Position numbers and translations under genes: made by a program. 64,000 nucleotides of DNA from Anaerolineae bacterium (GTDB taxonomy: Bacteria > Chloroflexota > Anaerolineae > Caldilineales > Caldilineaceae): contig JAUIHI010000016.1 of the NCBI GenBank assembly GCA_030432295.1, positions 62,001 through 126,000 of the forward strand, given 5' to 3'. How positions within the stretch are numbered: the stretch's first letter is position 1; every line of letters starts with the position of its first letter. Below, piece after piece: positions 18,131-26,825 of this stretch. Under the pieces are notes generated by a model. It was not told the origin of the DNA, did not search any database, and saw only the letters and a program-made list of their open reading frames with translations.

Positions 18131-20098
18131 CTAACGCCCTTCCAGTGTCAGCGTGCCCCACGTCGTTGGGTTCGCCCACTCCCGTTTGGGCGCGGCAGAG
18201 ATCATACACTCCTGCACATTCGTGCCCGGTGTGTCGTTATCGCTGACACTGACAGCCACGCCCAGTCGCAGCCCAGCCACAGGCTTCAGCCCCAGCACAT
18301 CCCAGGGGATGGCCGCTTCCAGAAAGTAGCCAGCATCAAAGGCGACGGCGGCCACGGGCGCATCCAACTGCCGGGAACGGGCGCGGCCCGGTCCCAAATC
18401 CCAGAAGGCGATGGCCGGTTTGTCCCCCGGCTCTTCGATGCCCACCCGGAAGTCGATCTGCTTGTCGTCTTCGTTGGTTGTGGTCGTGTTGGCGTCCCCG
18501 TCCAGGTCCAAATCCAGGGATAGCTGGGGGGAGTCGGACTGAAAGAAGTTCAGGTCGCCACCCGTATACCCGACAAAGCCATCGTCTGCCACGAGAAATG
18601 CCACGTACAGGTAGTCGTCGTCGTAGGCGAAGAGCGCCTGGCTGGCCAGGTCTGCCAGTTGACGCAGGTAGGTCGGGCTGCGCAGGCTGTAGGGATAGCG
18701 CTGGGCGCAGTTCTGATCGTAGACGATCGTGTCGAAGGTGGTCCAGGTGGTCTGGGTCTGGCGGGCGACGAGCTGCCAATCTTCCGAATTGCCGTCGATT
18801 TTGACCGTCGCCCCCGGCGCTTGCATCTCGGCGCCGGTGCGGGGAATGGCGGTGGGCACAGGCGTTGGACGGGTATAGACCGGTGTGGGTGTGGGTGTGG
18901 GCGTTGGCGATTTGGGCGGCCACGCGTCCACCGCAGCCACGGGACGGCTGCGGTCATTTTCCTCGCCGGGTGGGGTCAGGCTGAAGCCGAGGAAACAGCC
19001 TTCGGAGATGGCGATATTCGCGTAGTGATAGGGCTGTTCCGAGCGCAGAGAGACGATCTGGCCCTGGCCGGGCAGAATCTCAAAGCTCTGGCGGGTGATG
19101 GGCTGCACAGCCGGATCGTAGACTGTCACCGAACCAGCGGCCCCTGTCTGCGTTCCCGCCATCACCGTCACATCCAGCCCCCGCACCCGACTCAGCAGGT
19201 TGCGGAAGTCCAGACGGATGATGCCATTTTGCACAAAGAGATCGTTGAATCCATCTCCATTGCAATCTGTCGGTGTGTAGCCTGCCCGGCCAAAGGCGCT
19301 CTCTTCTTCCGCAGAGACAGATACGCCGCCCATATCCATTGTCATCCCCGGTTGCAGGGTAGCGGTCATCACGTCTGTGCGCATCCGGGCGTCGGCGTGG
19401 GGCCAGAGAACCTCGCCAATCTCCTCCACCGATTCCCCCTGTTCCACCGCGGCCAGCCAGGCGTTCACCGCGGGCACGTCGTAGCTCACCCCCGCGCTGG
19501 GCACACCCACCGGCGCAATCCAGCGGGCCATTCCGCTCTCCATCGGCTTAATTGTGGGGTCGCTGCGGCTGGGATCGTTCTTGGCCTGCACAGTCAAGTC
19601 ATCCGCGCCCGCGTCCACGCCAAAGAGCCATTCCAGGGGTGAATTGGCCTCCCTCACCACCATAAAACGGGTTCCTGTGGCGGTGATAATCGCAAAGTCA
19701 CTCTCCACTGTCACCCGCCGGGCAACGTCCCCTGCGCCCGGCTCCAGTTCATTGACAAACGCGCCGCCGCTCTGCCCAAAGACAGCCAGAGCCGAACGAT
19801 CTGCAAGGGCTAATTGTTGCACTTGCAGATCACCCGCACGCAACACCTCCACCGTCAGGAAGTCGGAGAAGCGCAGGAGCGCGCGCCCGCCCTCGTCCAC
19901 CTGCACCCCATCGCCCGTTTGCAGTTGAGCCGTATCGGGCGGGCGCAGAGGCTGGCTGCTGCCAGAAAGCTGCACAGTCACATTCGTCCTGTCGGCGTCG
20001 GCCTGGACAAAGGCGGGTGGGACAGATTTTTCGTTGCCCCGGCACGCGGCTACAAAGAGTAGGACAAAGAGCAGGGCAATTTTCCAGTGATTGGACAT
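18131..20098 (-). CDS. FecR-like lipoprotein with C-terminal CBM9-like domain
   Basis: The 655-residue protein starts MSNHWKIALLFVLLFVAACRG, a lipoprotein signal peptide with lipobox FVAAC (Cys19). After it comes the FecR-like domain shared with its two neighbours ([45 protein letters not shown]), then the DCNGDGFNDLF module ending in EGCFLGFSLTPP. A short Pro/Thr linker follows. Residues about 429-655 resemble the CBM9/DOMON-like fold (KIDGNSEDWQL, FAYDDDYLYVAFLVADDGFV, ending WGTLTLEGR), found in extracellular xylan or sugar-binding proteins. It is therefore a surface lipoprotein likely binding a glycan. It is the third gene of the operon. No catalytic residues are recognised. Confidence 0.8.
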   Translation of the reverse strand: MSNHWKIALLFVLLFVAACRGNEKSVPPAFVQADADRTNVTVQLSGSSQPLRPPDTAQLQTGDGVQVDEGGRALLRFSDFLTVEVLRAGDLQVQQLALADRSALAVFGQSGGAFVNELEPGAGDVARRVTVESDFAIITATGTRFMVVREANSPLEWLFGVDAGADDLTVQAKNDPSRSDPTIKPMESGMARWIAPVGVPSAGVSYDVPAVNAWLAAVEQGESVEEIGEVLWPHADARMRTDVMTATLQPGMTMDMGGVSVSAEEESAFGRAGYTPTDCNGDGFNDLFVQNGIIRLDFRNLLSRVRGLDVTVMAGTQTGAAGSVTVYDPAVQPITRQSFEILPGQGQIVSLRSEQPYHYANIAISEGCFLGFSLTPPGEENDRSRPVAAVDAWPPKSPTPTPTPTPVYTRPTPVPTAIPRTGAEMQAPGATVKIDGNSEDWQLVARQTQTTWTTFDTIVYDQNCAQRYPYSLRSPTYLRQLADLASQALFAYDDDYLYVAFLVADDGFVGYTGGDLNFFQSDSPQLSLDLDLDGDANTTTTNEDDKQIDFRVGIEEPGDKPAIAFWDLGPGRARSRQLDAPVAAVAFDAGYFLEAAIPWDVLGLKPVAGLRLGVAVSVSDNDTPGTNVQECMISAAPKREWANPTTWGTLTLEGR

Positions 20099-20165
20099 AG
20101 CAACGAATCCTTTGGACGGCGTTTCTGCCCGCCCGGCAAATATCAGTGTGCCCGGCCAACCCCCA

Positions 20166-22481
20166 TCAGGGCGCCGTAGACACAGTGGGTGTAGCAGTTG
20201 CGGTAGCCACAGGGGCCAGTGTGGCGGTTGTGGTGGGTGTGGCCTGTGGCTGGGGTGTTTCGGTCGATGTAGCGGTGGGCATCGGCGTATCTGTTGGCAC
20301 GGGTGTAGAGGTGGATGTCCCAGTGGGTATCGGTGTATTTGTTGGTATCTGGGTGCTTGTGGGCAAAGGCGTCTCTGTGGGTGTCTCCGTGGGTGTCTCT
20401 GTCGGCAGCACCGTTGGCGTCCCAGTGGGCACCGGCGTTGTGGTAGCCGTCGGCGTGTCTGGAGGCAGAGGCGTCTCTGTGGATGTGGTTGTTGCTGTGG
20501 GCACGCCTGCGGGCGTCGCTGTATCCGTCGGTGTGTTCGCCGGTGTGGGCGTATCTGCCACTGTCGGTTTGCTCGTCGGCGTTGGGATGGGCGAATCTTT
20601 AGGGTTCAGATGCCAGTAGAAGACCCGCTCCGCGCTCTCCGGGCTGAGCAGGCGCACTTCGCCCAGAGGCATGCGTTGCACAACCGCTACCGACCAGCTA
20701 TAGCGCTGATCCCAGGACATATCCCGGCTGTTAAGATAGCCGGGGACCACAAGGCTGTTCTCTTTGGTCAGATGGACATCGGTCCACAGGGAATCGACAG
20801 CGGGTGAAAAACGGACGGTGACCCGGTAGTATTCGTCGTCCCTCAGGGCCGGGTCTATGCCCAGGGAACGCAGAAGCGATTGGGCCAAACCCGGCCCCCG
20901 TCCGCGTGTGGCCAGGGGCGCAGACGACCAACTCAATTCGACGGACGAATTGGCATCAAAGTTTTCTCCGTCAGCCGGGGAGAGCAGGCGGGGCGTCTCC
21001 CAAGCGCGGGTCACGGGCGTGGGGCTGGGCGTGGTGGGCTGTGGCAGAGGCGCGCCTCCACTGGTTGGCGTGGGCGTGGGTGGCGCGACCAGAGGCACAA
21101 GACCGCTGACCGGCGCAGCACAGACCACAAATTGAGGGTTGGCACTGATCCACCCCTCGCTGCCGTCGTCGGTTGTGCGCACCCGAATCCAGCCGCCGCT
21201 GGCTGTGCGGCCCAGGGGGATCAACTCATCCCCCCGACGCAGCAGGCGAATGGGCGGGGCAAATACTGTGTCTGGCCCCCGGCGCAGATTCAGCCCGGCC
21301 GCGCTGACAATGCAGCGGGGATCGGGGATGGCTGGTCGGGGCGCGCCGGGTGTGCCATCCACTTCCGGCGGGGTCAGGCTGATGCCCAAAAAGCAGCCTT
21401 CGGCCATAGACAACTCCGCATAGTGGTAGGGCTGCTCGCCCAGGCTGGCCTGGGAGCGCACACTGAGAATCGAATCGTTGGCCCGCCGGACAATTGTGGC
21501 CGGATGGGCCAAGGCTTCGTAGGCGGGGTTGAAGACCCGCAATTCATCGCTGGAGGTCAGCCCGGCCACAGTTAAATCCACTGCGCGCACCCGGCCCACC
21601 CCGGCCCGCAGGTCAAAGAGCAGCTTGCCGTTCGTCATAGCGATGTCGGGGATGCCGTCCGCGTTACAATCCCTCTGCTCATAGACTGCCGGGCCGTTGT
21701 CGCTCTCCTCGGCCAGAGTAACGGGGATGCCACCCATTTCAATCGTTCCTCCGGCCACAATCTCGCCGCTGGCTTCCCCAGTGTGGAGCAGCACATCCGC
21801 CGGATTCCACAGCACATCCCCCACTTCGCCCTGGGGTGTGCCGGCGCGCAGCGCGGCCAGCCAGCCATTTACCCGCTCCGGTTCGATGGATAGCTGCTGG
21901 GAGGGCGGACCGATGGGGGCCATCCAATAGGCTGTGCCGGTGGTGGCTGTGCGGGTCACGCCGTCGGCGGTGACGGTCAGATCGTCGGCCCCGGCCTCAA
22001 GGGTCCAGAGCCATTCCAGGGGGGTATTGAGTTCCCGCACGAGCAGAAAGCGGGTTCCGGTGGCGGTGATGGTGGCGAAGTCGGATTGGATTTCCAGTCG
22101 GCGGGCCGCGCCATTAGCGCCGGGTTGGAGTTCATTGGCAAAGGTCCCCGCGCTCTGGCGGAAGGCGACGAGGGGCGCCTGTTCGTCCGGGGCAAGCTCC
22201 TGGATTTCCAGATCGCCCTGGCGCAGAATCTCGACGGTGACCAGATCCGAGAAGCGCAGAATGGCGTAGCCCCCTTCGTCCACACGCAGGCTGTCGCCCA
22301 CCCACAATTGGGTGGGCTGGCCGGGGAGCAGGGGGTTCTCCTCGTCATCGATGCGCGAAAAGACATTGGCCCGGCGGGCGTCGGCCTCGGCAAAGCCCTG
22401 GCTATTGGTTTGGCTATCGCCGCCACAGGCTGACAGGAGCAGCCCATAGCAAAGTGTCAGAGTCAAAAGGCGAATTTTCAT
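20166..22481 (-). CDS. FecR-like lipoprotein with SH3b domain and Thr/Pro tail
   Basis: The 771-residue protein starts [20 protein letters not shown], a lipoprotein signal peptide with lipobox LLSAC (Cys19). It has the FecR-like domain ([45 protein letters not shown]) and the [10 protein letters not shown] module ending [13 protein letters not shown] bacterial SH3 domain spans about 387-455 ([13 protein letters not shown] to GWISANPQF), a fold that often binds peptidoglycan cross-bridges. A further beta domain (about 490-620) follows, and the last 140 residues are almost only Thr, Pro, Ser and Ala. The start codon overlaps the stop of the STAND gene by four bases (ATGA). The tail ends without an anchor motif. 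Confidence 0.82.
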   Translation of the reverse strand: MKIRLLTLTLCYGLLLSACGGDSQTNSQGFAEADARRANVFSRIDDEENPLLPGQPTQLWVGDSLRVDEGGYAILRFSDLVTVEILRQGDLEIQELAPDEQAPLVAFRQSAGTFANELQPGANGAARRLEIQSDFATITATGTRFLLVRELNTPLEWLWTLEAGADDLTVTADGVTRTATTGTAYWMAPIGPPSQQLSIEPERVNGWLAALRAGTPQGEVGDVLWNPADVLLHTGEASGEIVAGGTIEMGGIPVTLAEESDNGPAVYEQRDCNADGIPDIAMTNGKLLFDLRAGVGRVRAVDLTVAGLTSSDELRVFNPAYEALAHPATIVRRANDSILSVRSQASLGEQPYHYAELSMAEGCFLGISLTPPEVDGTPGAPRPAIPDPRCIVSAAGLNLRRGPDTVFAPPIRLLRRGDELIPLGRTASGGWIRVRTTDDGSEGWISANPQFVVCAAPVSGLVPLVAPPTPTPTSGGAPLPQPTTPSPTPVTRAWETPRLLSPADGENFDANSSVELSWSSAPLATRGRGPGLAQSLLRSLGIDPALRDDEYYRVTVRFSPAVDSLWTDVHLTKENSLVVPGYLNSRDMSWDQRYSWSVAVVQRMPLGEVRLLSPESAERVFYWHLNPKDSPIPTPTSKPTVADTPTPANTPTDTATPAGVPTATTTSTETPLPPDTPTATTTPVPTGTPTVLPTETPTETPTETPLPTSTQIPTNTPIPTGTSTSTPVPTDTPMPTATSTETPQPQATPTTTATLAPVATATATPTVSTAP
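20185..20600. repeat. Degenerate GTGGGCGTNTCTGT tandem tract coding the Thr/Pro tail
   Basis: Irregular units around GTGGGTGTC/GTCGGTGTG cover about 400 bases and encode the C-terminal Thr/Pro/Ser tail of the SH3b lipoprotein. Such tracts are prone to length change. Confidence 0.7.
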
Positions 22482-25400
22482 AGTTCGGAATCACTTTTTA
22501 TATTATTTTGTATTTCTTCGCTGGGGTTCAAACCCCAGAAAAAACCCGCGCCTGCGACCAGCCCCATCACAATCAACCACCAAAAGACCGCGTTGTAGAC
22601 CAGCGAGAGCGCACCCAATAGGACAAAGGCTGCCACACCGGCCAGCATCGCCAGCAGCAGACGCAGGGGCCGGGGGGGCCGGGCTTTGGGCCACGGGACG
22701 ATCGCGCCCGCGGCCAGAAATGCCCCCAGCAGCAGGCCAGCCGCCAGTGTCTTCCAAATGAGCAGCTTGCCGGGCATCACAATCGCAAAGAGCAGCCAGC
22801 CCAACGACATAGCAAGTGCACCGATGCCGATCTGCACAAGGCTGTTGCGTCTGCTCTCCGCGCTGTCCGGCAGGTAGAGCGCAAGTGCACCCCCGAAGGC
22901 GATGGCCCCCGCGGCCAGCGCCCCGATCAGCCCCATAATGGGGATGCCTACGCTGATGCTGAAGAGCATTGTCTGGAAGTTTTGCAGCAGATTCGCCAAT
23001 GTAAAACCGTCGGCGATGAGACTGTTCAGACCGAAGAAGAGACCGATTCCCAGCCCCAATCCGGCAAAACCGCCCTGCACCCCCCGAATGGTCAGGCGCA
23101 AAATTGTTTCGGAATTGCGTTGCCAGCGGGCCAGCCAGACTTTGCGCTGGATAATCGCGCGTCGGTCGGGGGGCAGGAGTGGATCGCTGGCTGGGGCCAG
23201 ATCGCGCAGGGTGACGAGTGCCTGGCGGGCGATGGCGTCGGTGGCCGGTTGATTCAGCCCCGCGGCTATCGCGTCTACCCCAGGCGCGGCTGTTTCGGAT
23301 GTGCTTACCTGCCCGGCCAGCGCGGTGACAGCCGCTTCCCGCACTGCCGGTTCCGGGTCTGTCAGGGCCAGCCGTCCCAGCCGCTGGCTGCTCTCTGCAT
23401 CGGGAAAATGGGCCAGTTGGCTGGCGGCCTGTGCCCGCGCCCGCTCGTCCGGGTGTTCGAGCAGGGCCAGCAGAATCTGCCGCTGTTCATCCGGGGCCAG
23501 GGCGTCTTGCCAGTCGGCCACAGAGACGCGATAGGTGACGGCAGAGGCGTAGAGCAGAGCCGCCTGCACAGGCGTCACCCGCAGTTGGCTCTTGCGCTGG
23601 GAGGCCAGACGCAGATCGTCGGCGGGGAGCAGCCGTGCCCGTTTGGTCCACTCCGGCGCGGCCTGGCGCAGAATCTCCCGCGCCTTTTGCCCGGCCCAGA
23701 AATCGTCTCCCAGCCAGGAGACCACCCGGGGAATGAGGGAGTCGTGGCTCAGTTCAAACTCCTGGCCCGATTGTTCGTCGGCCTCGACGCCCGGCGCGCT
23801 GGGCCGGGTGATGCGCCGCACCAGGGACCGTTCCACCAGCACAGAGAGGATGGCCTGGGTTTCGTCCGGCGGCGTTTCCACAAAGAGGGCCAGCTCGGAA
23901 AGGGCCAGGCGCAATTTTACGCCGCTGCTGCTGACCAGCGCGCCCAACAGGTTGCGGGCCGCTGGCTGCTGGGTCGGCTCCAGAGACTGCACGGTTTCGG
24001 TCAGGTAGTCGCCCAGCAGGGATGTAGTGTTGCCCAGGGATTCAAAGAGCGCCAGTGTGATTTGCTGGGGCGGATTGGGGTTGCGGCTGATGGTTTCCCG
24101 ATAGAGGCGCTCGCAATTGATCTGCAATTGGGCCGGGCCAATCCCGCCAGCACCAGATTCAGGATCGCTCAGGTCCAGTAGCAGACGCTGGACCAGGGCA
24201 GGCTCCCAGCCGATGCCGTAGAGCGCGGCGGGCTGTTCGATGGCCTCCCGCGCGGCTTCCCGGCCCAGCCGTTCCAGACGGTAGCGCACATTGAGCACAT
24301 TGGGCAGGATGGCTTCCAGGGGTTGCAGGCGGCCCAGCGCGTCCTCGCGGATGGCGATAACAAAGCGCAGATTCAGGCTGCGGTCGCCCAGAAAGCCCTG
24401 CAACAGCCCCAGCGCCGCGGCCCGTTCCTCGTCGGTGTAGATGAGAAAGAACTGCTCGGCCTGGTCGATCACCAGCACCACCGGGCCGTCCAATGCCCGC
24501 TGGACCTCCCGCACCAGCCCGGTGAGATCGCCGCTGCTATTCGGATTGATACCGGCGCGCCGGGCCGCGGCCCCCAGGCTGATGCGCAGATTTTCTACAA
24601 TCGGCTTGCCCGGCTCGGAATGTGCCACGGCCAGCAGTCCCCGCTGGGCAGCCACCCGCTGGCTCAATCCGGCCTGCAACAGGCTGCTTTTGCCCACGCC
24701 GCTCTCGCCGTAGAGGATTGTCAGCCGGTTGGCCAGCACCCGGTTGGCAAGCTGCATACTCTCCTGATTGCGCCCGAAAAAGATGGCCGCATCGTTCTCG
24801 CTGTAGGCCTGCAATCCTTTGTAGGGCTGGGGCGGCAGGCTGGGGGTGGGGGCCGGGGTGCGGCTCTGAGTTGGGGAGGAGACGGCGGTGCTGGCGTTCT
24901 TGACCGCCTGGGCCAGTTCTTCCAGAAAGGGGATGGCGTCGTGAAAGGCGATCTCCACATTCTGGTTCTTCCAATAGCGCTGGCCCACGTCGTCCATTCC
25001 TTCGCTGGCCTGGGGCACAATTGCATAGGCCGTGCGCCGGTAGACGCTCAGGTTGCGGGTGACCTGATTGAAGAAGCGTTTGAAATGGGCGCTGTTGAGG
25101 TCGTAGCCCAGGAAAATGAGGGTTTTGGTGGCAAAGAAGGACCGCACCACATCGCTGAGGGTGGGCAGATTGCTGATGAAGGCGTCCACGTCGTCTTCGG
25201 TGATGACCAGACTGTCGGGCTGGGCGATGTCCCCCTGAATTTTGATGACAGTGACTTTGGACTCGTCGAAGAAGGGTACGTCGGTGTCCCGGACAATCAG
25301 CACATAGGGTTTCTCAAATTGGGTGAGGGCGGTCTCCAGCACCTGGTCGAAACGGGTGGTGATCAGTTTGGTGGTGGGCAGTACCGCATCGGCGATGAGC

Positions 25401-25672
25401 TGGTGGATGGGGCTTGGCCCGACTTGCAGGCGGGCCAGTTCTTCGCGCAGGGCCAGTATGAGGGCGGAGCGGCCCTGCAACACTTCGTAATCCCGTGCCA
25501 CCGCGGGCAGGCTGCGGTCTGTCCGCTGGTAGTTGATGCGAGCAGCCAGGGCCTCGGCGATCTGTTCCACCATAGAGGCAGCGTTGCCTTCGCTGCCCAA
25601 TTGGGAACCGACGAAAAGGATCGCGTTGTCTTTGAGAATTAGCTCGGCCAGTTCGGTGATCAGTGACGACAT
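22478..25672 (-). CDS. SIR2-like / nSTAND NTPase / HEAT / multi-TM protein
   Basis: The 1064-residue protein starts [20 protein letters not shown]; a 26-residue upstream extension is possible but lies over the promoter region. Residues 1-255 are a SIR2-like domain that aligns without gaps over the first 150 residues to the CHAT protein of the same operon, with Arg107 and Gln146 at the expected catalytic Asn and His. [19 protein letters not shown] (about 283-301) is the nSTAND1 entry. Walker A is GESGVGKS (322-329) and Walker [12 protein letters not shown] (398-408). HEAT-like repeats lie at about 770-850. About six membrane helices fill the C-terminal 190 residues. It should be an ATP-driven switch tethered to the membrane, and it is the first operon gene. 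Its function is inferred from domains only. Confidence 0.87.
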   Translation of the reverse strand: MSSLITELAELILKDNAILFVGSQLGSEGNAASMVEQIAEALAARINYQRTDRSLPAVARDYEVLQGRSALILALREELARLQVGPSPIHQLIADAVLPTTKLITTRFDQVLETALTQFEKPYVLIVRDTDVPFFDESKVTVIKIQGDIAQPDSLVITEDDVDAFISNLPTLSDVVRSFFATKTLIFLGYDLNSAHFKRFFNQVTRNLSVYRRTAYAIVPQASEGMDDVGQRYWKNQNVEIAFHDAIPFLEELAQAVKNASTAVSSPTQSRTPAPTPSLPPQPYKGLQAYSENDAAIFFGRNQESMQLANRVLANRLTILYGESGVGKSSLLQAGLSQRVAAQRGLLAVAHSEPGKPIVENLRISLGAAARRAGINPNSSGDLTGLVREVQRALDGPVVLVIDQAEQFFLIYTDEERAAALGLLQGFLGDRSLNLRFVIAIREDALGRLQPLEAILPNVLNVRYRLERLGREAAREAIEQPAALYGIGWEPALVQRLLLDLSDPESGAGGIGPAQLQINCERLYRETISRNPNPPQQITLALFESLGNTTSLLGDYLTETVQSLEPTQQPAARNLLGALVSSSGVKLRLALSELALFVETPPDETQAILSVLVERSLVRRITRPSAPGVEADEQSGQEFELSHDSLIPRVVSWLGDDFWAGQKAREILRQAAPEWTKRARLLPADDLRLASQRKSQLRVTPVQAALLYASAVTYRVSVADWQDALAPDEQRQILLALLEHPDERARAQAASQLAHFPDAESSQRLGRLALTDPEPAVREAAVTALAGQVSTSETAAPGVDAIAAGLNQPATDAIARQALVTLRDLAPASDPLLPPDRRAIIQRKVWLARWQRNSETILRLTIRGVQGGFAGLGLGIGLFFGLNSLIADGFTLANLLQNFQTMLFSISVGIPIMGLIGALAAGAIAFGGALALYLPDSAESRRNSLVQIGIGALAMSLGWLLFAIVMPGKLLIWKTLAAGLLLGAFLAAGAIVPWPKARPPRPLRLLLAMLAGVAAFVLLGALSLVYNAVFWWLIVMGLVAGAGFFWGLNPSEEIQNNIKSDSEL

Positions 25673-25708
25673 AGGCTTCTCTGGAAAAGGTTTTACAATT
25701 GCGATTCG

Positions 25709-25743
25709 TTGACAGTATATGTCAAAATGAGAGGTAGCGTCAA
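25709..25743 (-). promoter_or_regulatory. Promoter with overlapping palindromic operator for the STAND/FecR/CHAT operon
   Basis: On the minus strand, TTGACG (25743-25738), an 18-base spacer and TATACT (25719-25714) form a good promoter about 42 bases before the start codon. The interrupted palindrome TTGACAGTATATGTCAA (25709-25725) overlaps the -10 box and likely start point, the usual place for a repressor site. No regulator gene sits next to it. The operator role is inference. Confidence 0.5.
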
Positions 25744-25862
25744 CGAACACAAACTGAACTGAAAATCACACGACCGCCGAATGGATTCCGCGCCTGTTGT
25801 AGGAGACCCATTTCAACGGGTTGGATGGCGTGGCCGGTGCACACAAACGAACGGAGAATTTG

Positions 25863-26825
25863 ATGGAGATTACTACTTCCGAACACATCTTTGCCGAGGA
25901 CCGCCCTTTTCTCTCCTGCCACGCCTCGTCTCTGGTGGAGCTGGCGGATGGCGGCTTTCTGGTGGTCTGGTTTGGTGGAACCCGGGAGAGCGCAGACGAT
26001 GTAGCCATCTGGTCGGCCCGTCGAGGCCCGGCGGGTGGCTGGTCCGCGCCCCGGCTGGTGGCAAAGGTGGAAGCATCCGCGCATTGGAATCCGGTGATCT
26101 TCCGGGCTGATTCATCCGATGGCCGGGTATATCTCTGGTTCAAAGTCGGGCCAAAGATTCCCACCTGGCGGACCTATGCGGCTGTCTCCGAAGACGGGGG
26201 GGAGACGTGGAGCGCTCCCGTCGAGTTGGTCCCCGGCGACGAGGGGGGGCGGGGGCCGGTGAAGAACAAACCGATTCTGCTCGCGAACGGCGCGTGGCTG
26301 GCCGGGGCATCTTTGGAAACCGCGACGGCGTGGGATGTCTTTGCGGACCGCAGCGAAGATGGGGGCGTCACCTGGCAGGCTACGCCGCTGATTCCTTTTG
26401 ACCACAGCCGTTGTACTGGCAAAGGGGTGATCCAGCCCACTCTCTGGGAATCCGCGCCGGGGCAGGTGCATATGCTCCTGCGCAGCACAGGCGGACGGAT
26501 CTACCGCAGCGATTCGGCGGATGGCGGGCGCACCTGGAGCGAGATTGTCCCTACGAATCTGCCCAACAACAACAGCGGGCTGGATGTGGCCCGGCTGGCC
26601 GACGGGCGGCTGGCGCTGATCTGCAATCCTGTAGCGGACCGGGAACGCACGCCTCTCTCTATCCTCTTTTCCCGTAACAACGGACTGACCTGGCCGGAAC
26701 GGATCGATCTGGAAACCGAGCCGGGCGAGTATTCCTATCCGGCCATCATCCCCGCAGCCGACGGCGGGCTGGCCGTCACCTACACCTGGCGGCGGGAGCG
26801 GATCGTCTGGGCGAAGATCGCCTAG
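25863..26825 (+). CDS. Sialidase-like BNR-repeat protein
   Basis: The 320-residue protein starts MEITTSEHIFAEDRPFLSCH with GGAG upstream; a longer frame from 25821 is possible. Four Asp boxes are visible (SEDGGETW, SEDGGVTW, SADGGRTW and the looser SRNNGLTW), spaced as in a six-bladed propeller. WFGGTRES near residue 39 and the late TYTWRRERIVW fit the arginine sites of the neuraminidase-like fold. The family includes exo-alpha-sialidases and unsaturated or other glycan hydrolases/lyases. No signal peptide is seen, so it would act inside the cell on imported fragments. Its stop overlaps the antiporter gene's stop on the other strand (CTAG). A functional link with the aldolase at 5990 is possible but the genes are 19 kb apart. 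Confidence 0.8.
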   Translation: MEITTSEHIFAEDRPFLSCHASSLVELADGGFLVVWFGGTRESADDVAIWSARRGPAGGWSAPRLVAKVEASAHWNPVIFRADSSDGRVYLWFKVGPKIPTWRTYAAVSEDGGETWSAPVELVPGDEGGRGPVKNKPILLANGAWLAGASLETATAWDVFADRSEDGGVTWQATPLIPFDHSRCTGKGVIQPTLWESAPGQVHMLLRSTGGRIYRSDSADGGRTWSEIVPTNLPNNNSGLDVARLADGRLALICNPVADRERTPLSILFSRNNGLTWPERIDLETEPGEYSYPAIIPAADGGLAVTYTWRRERIVWAKIA

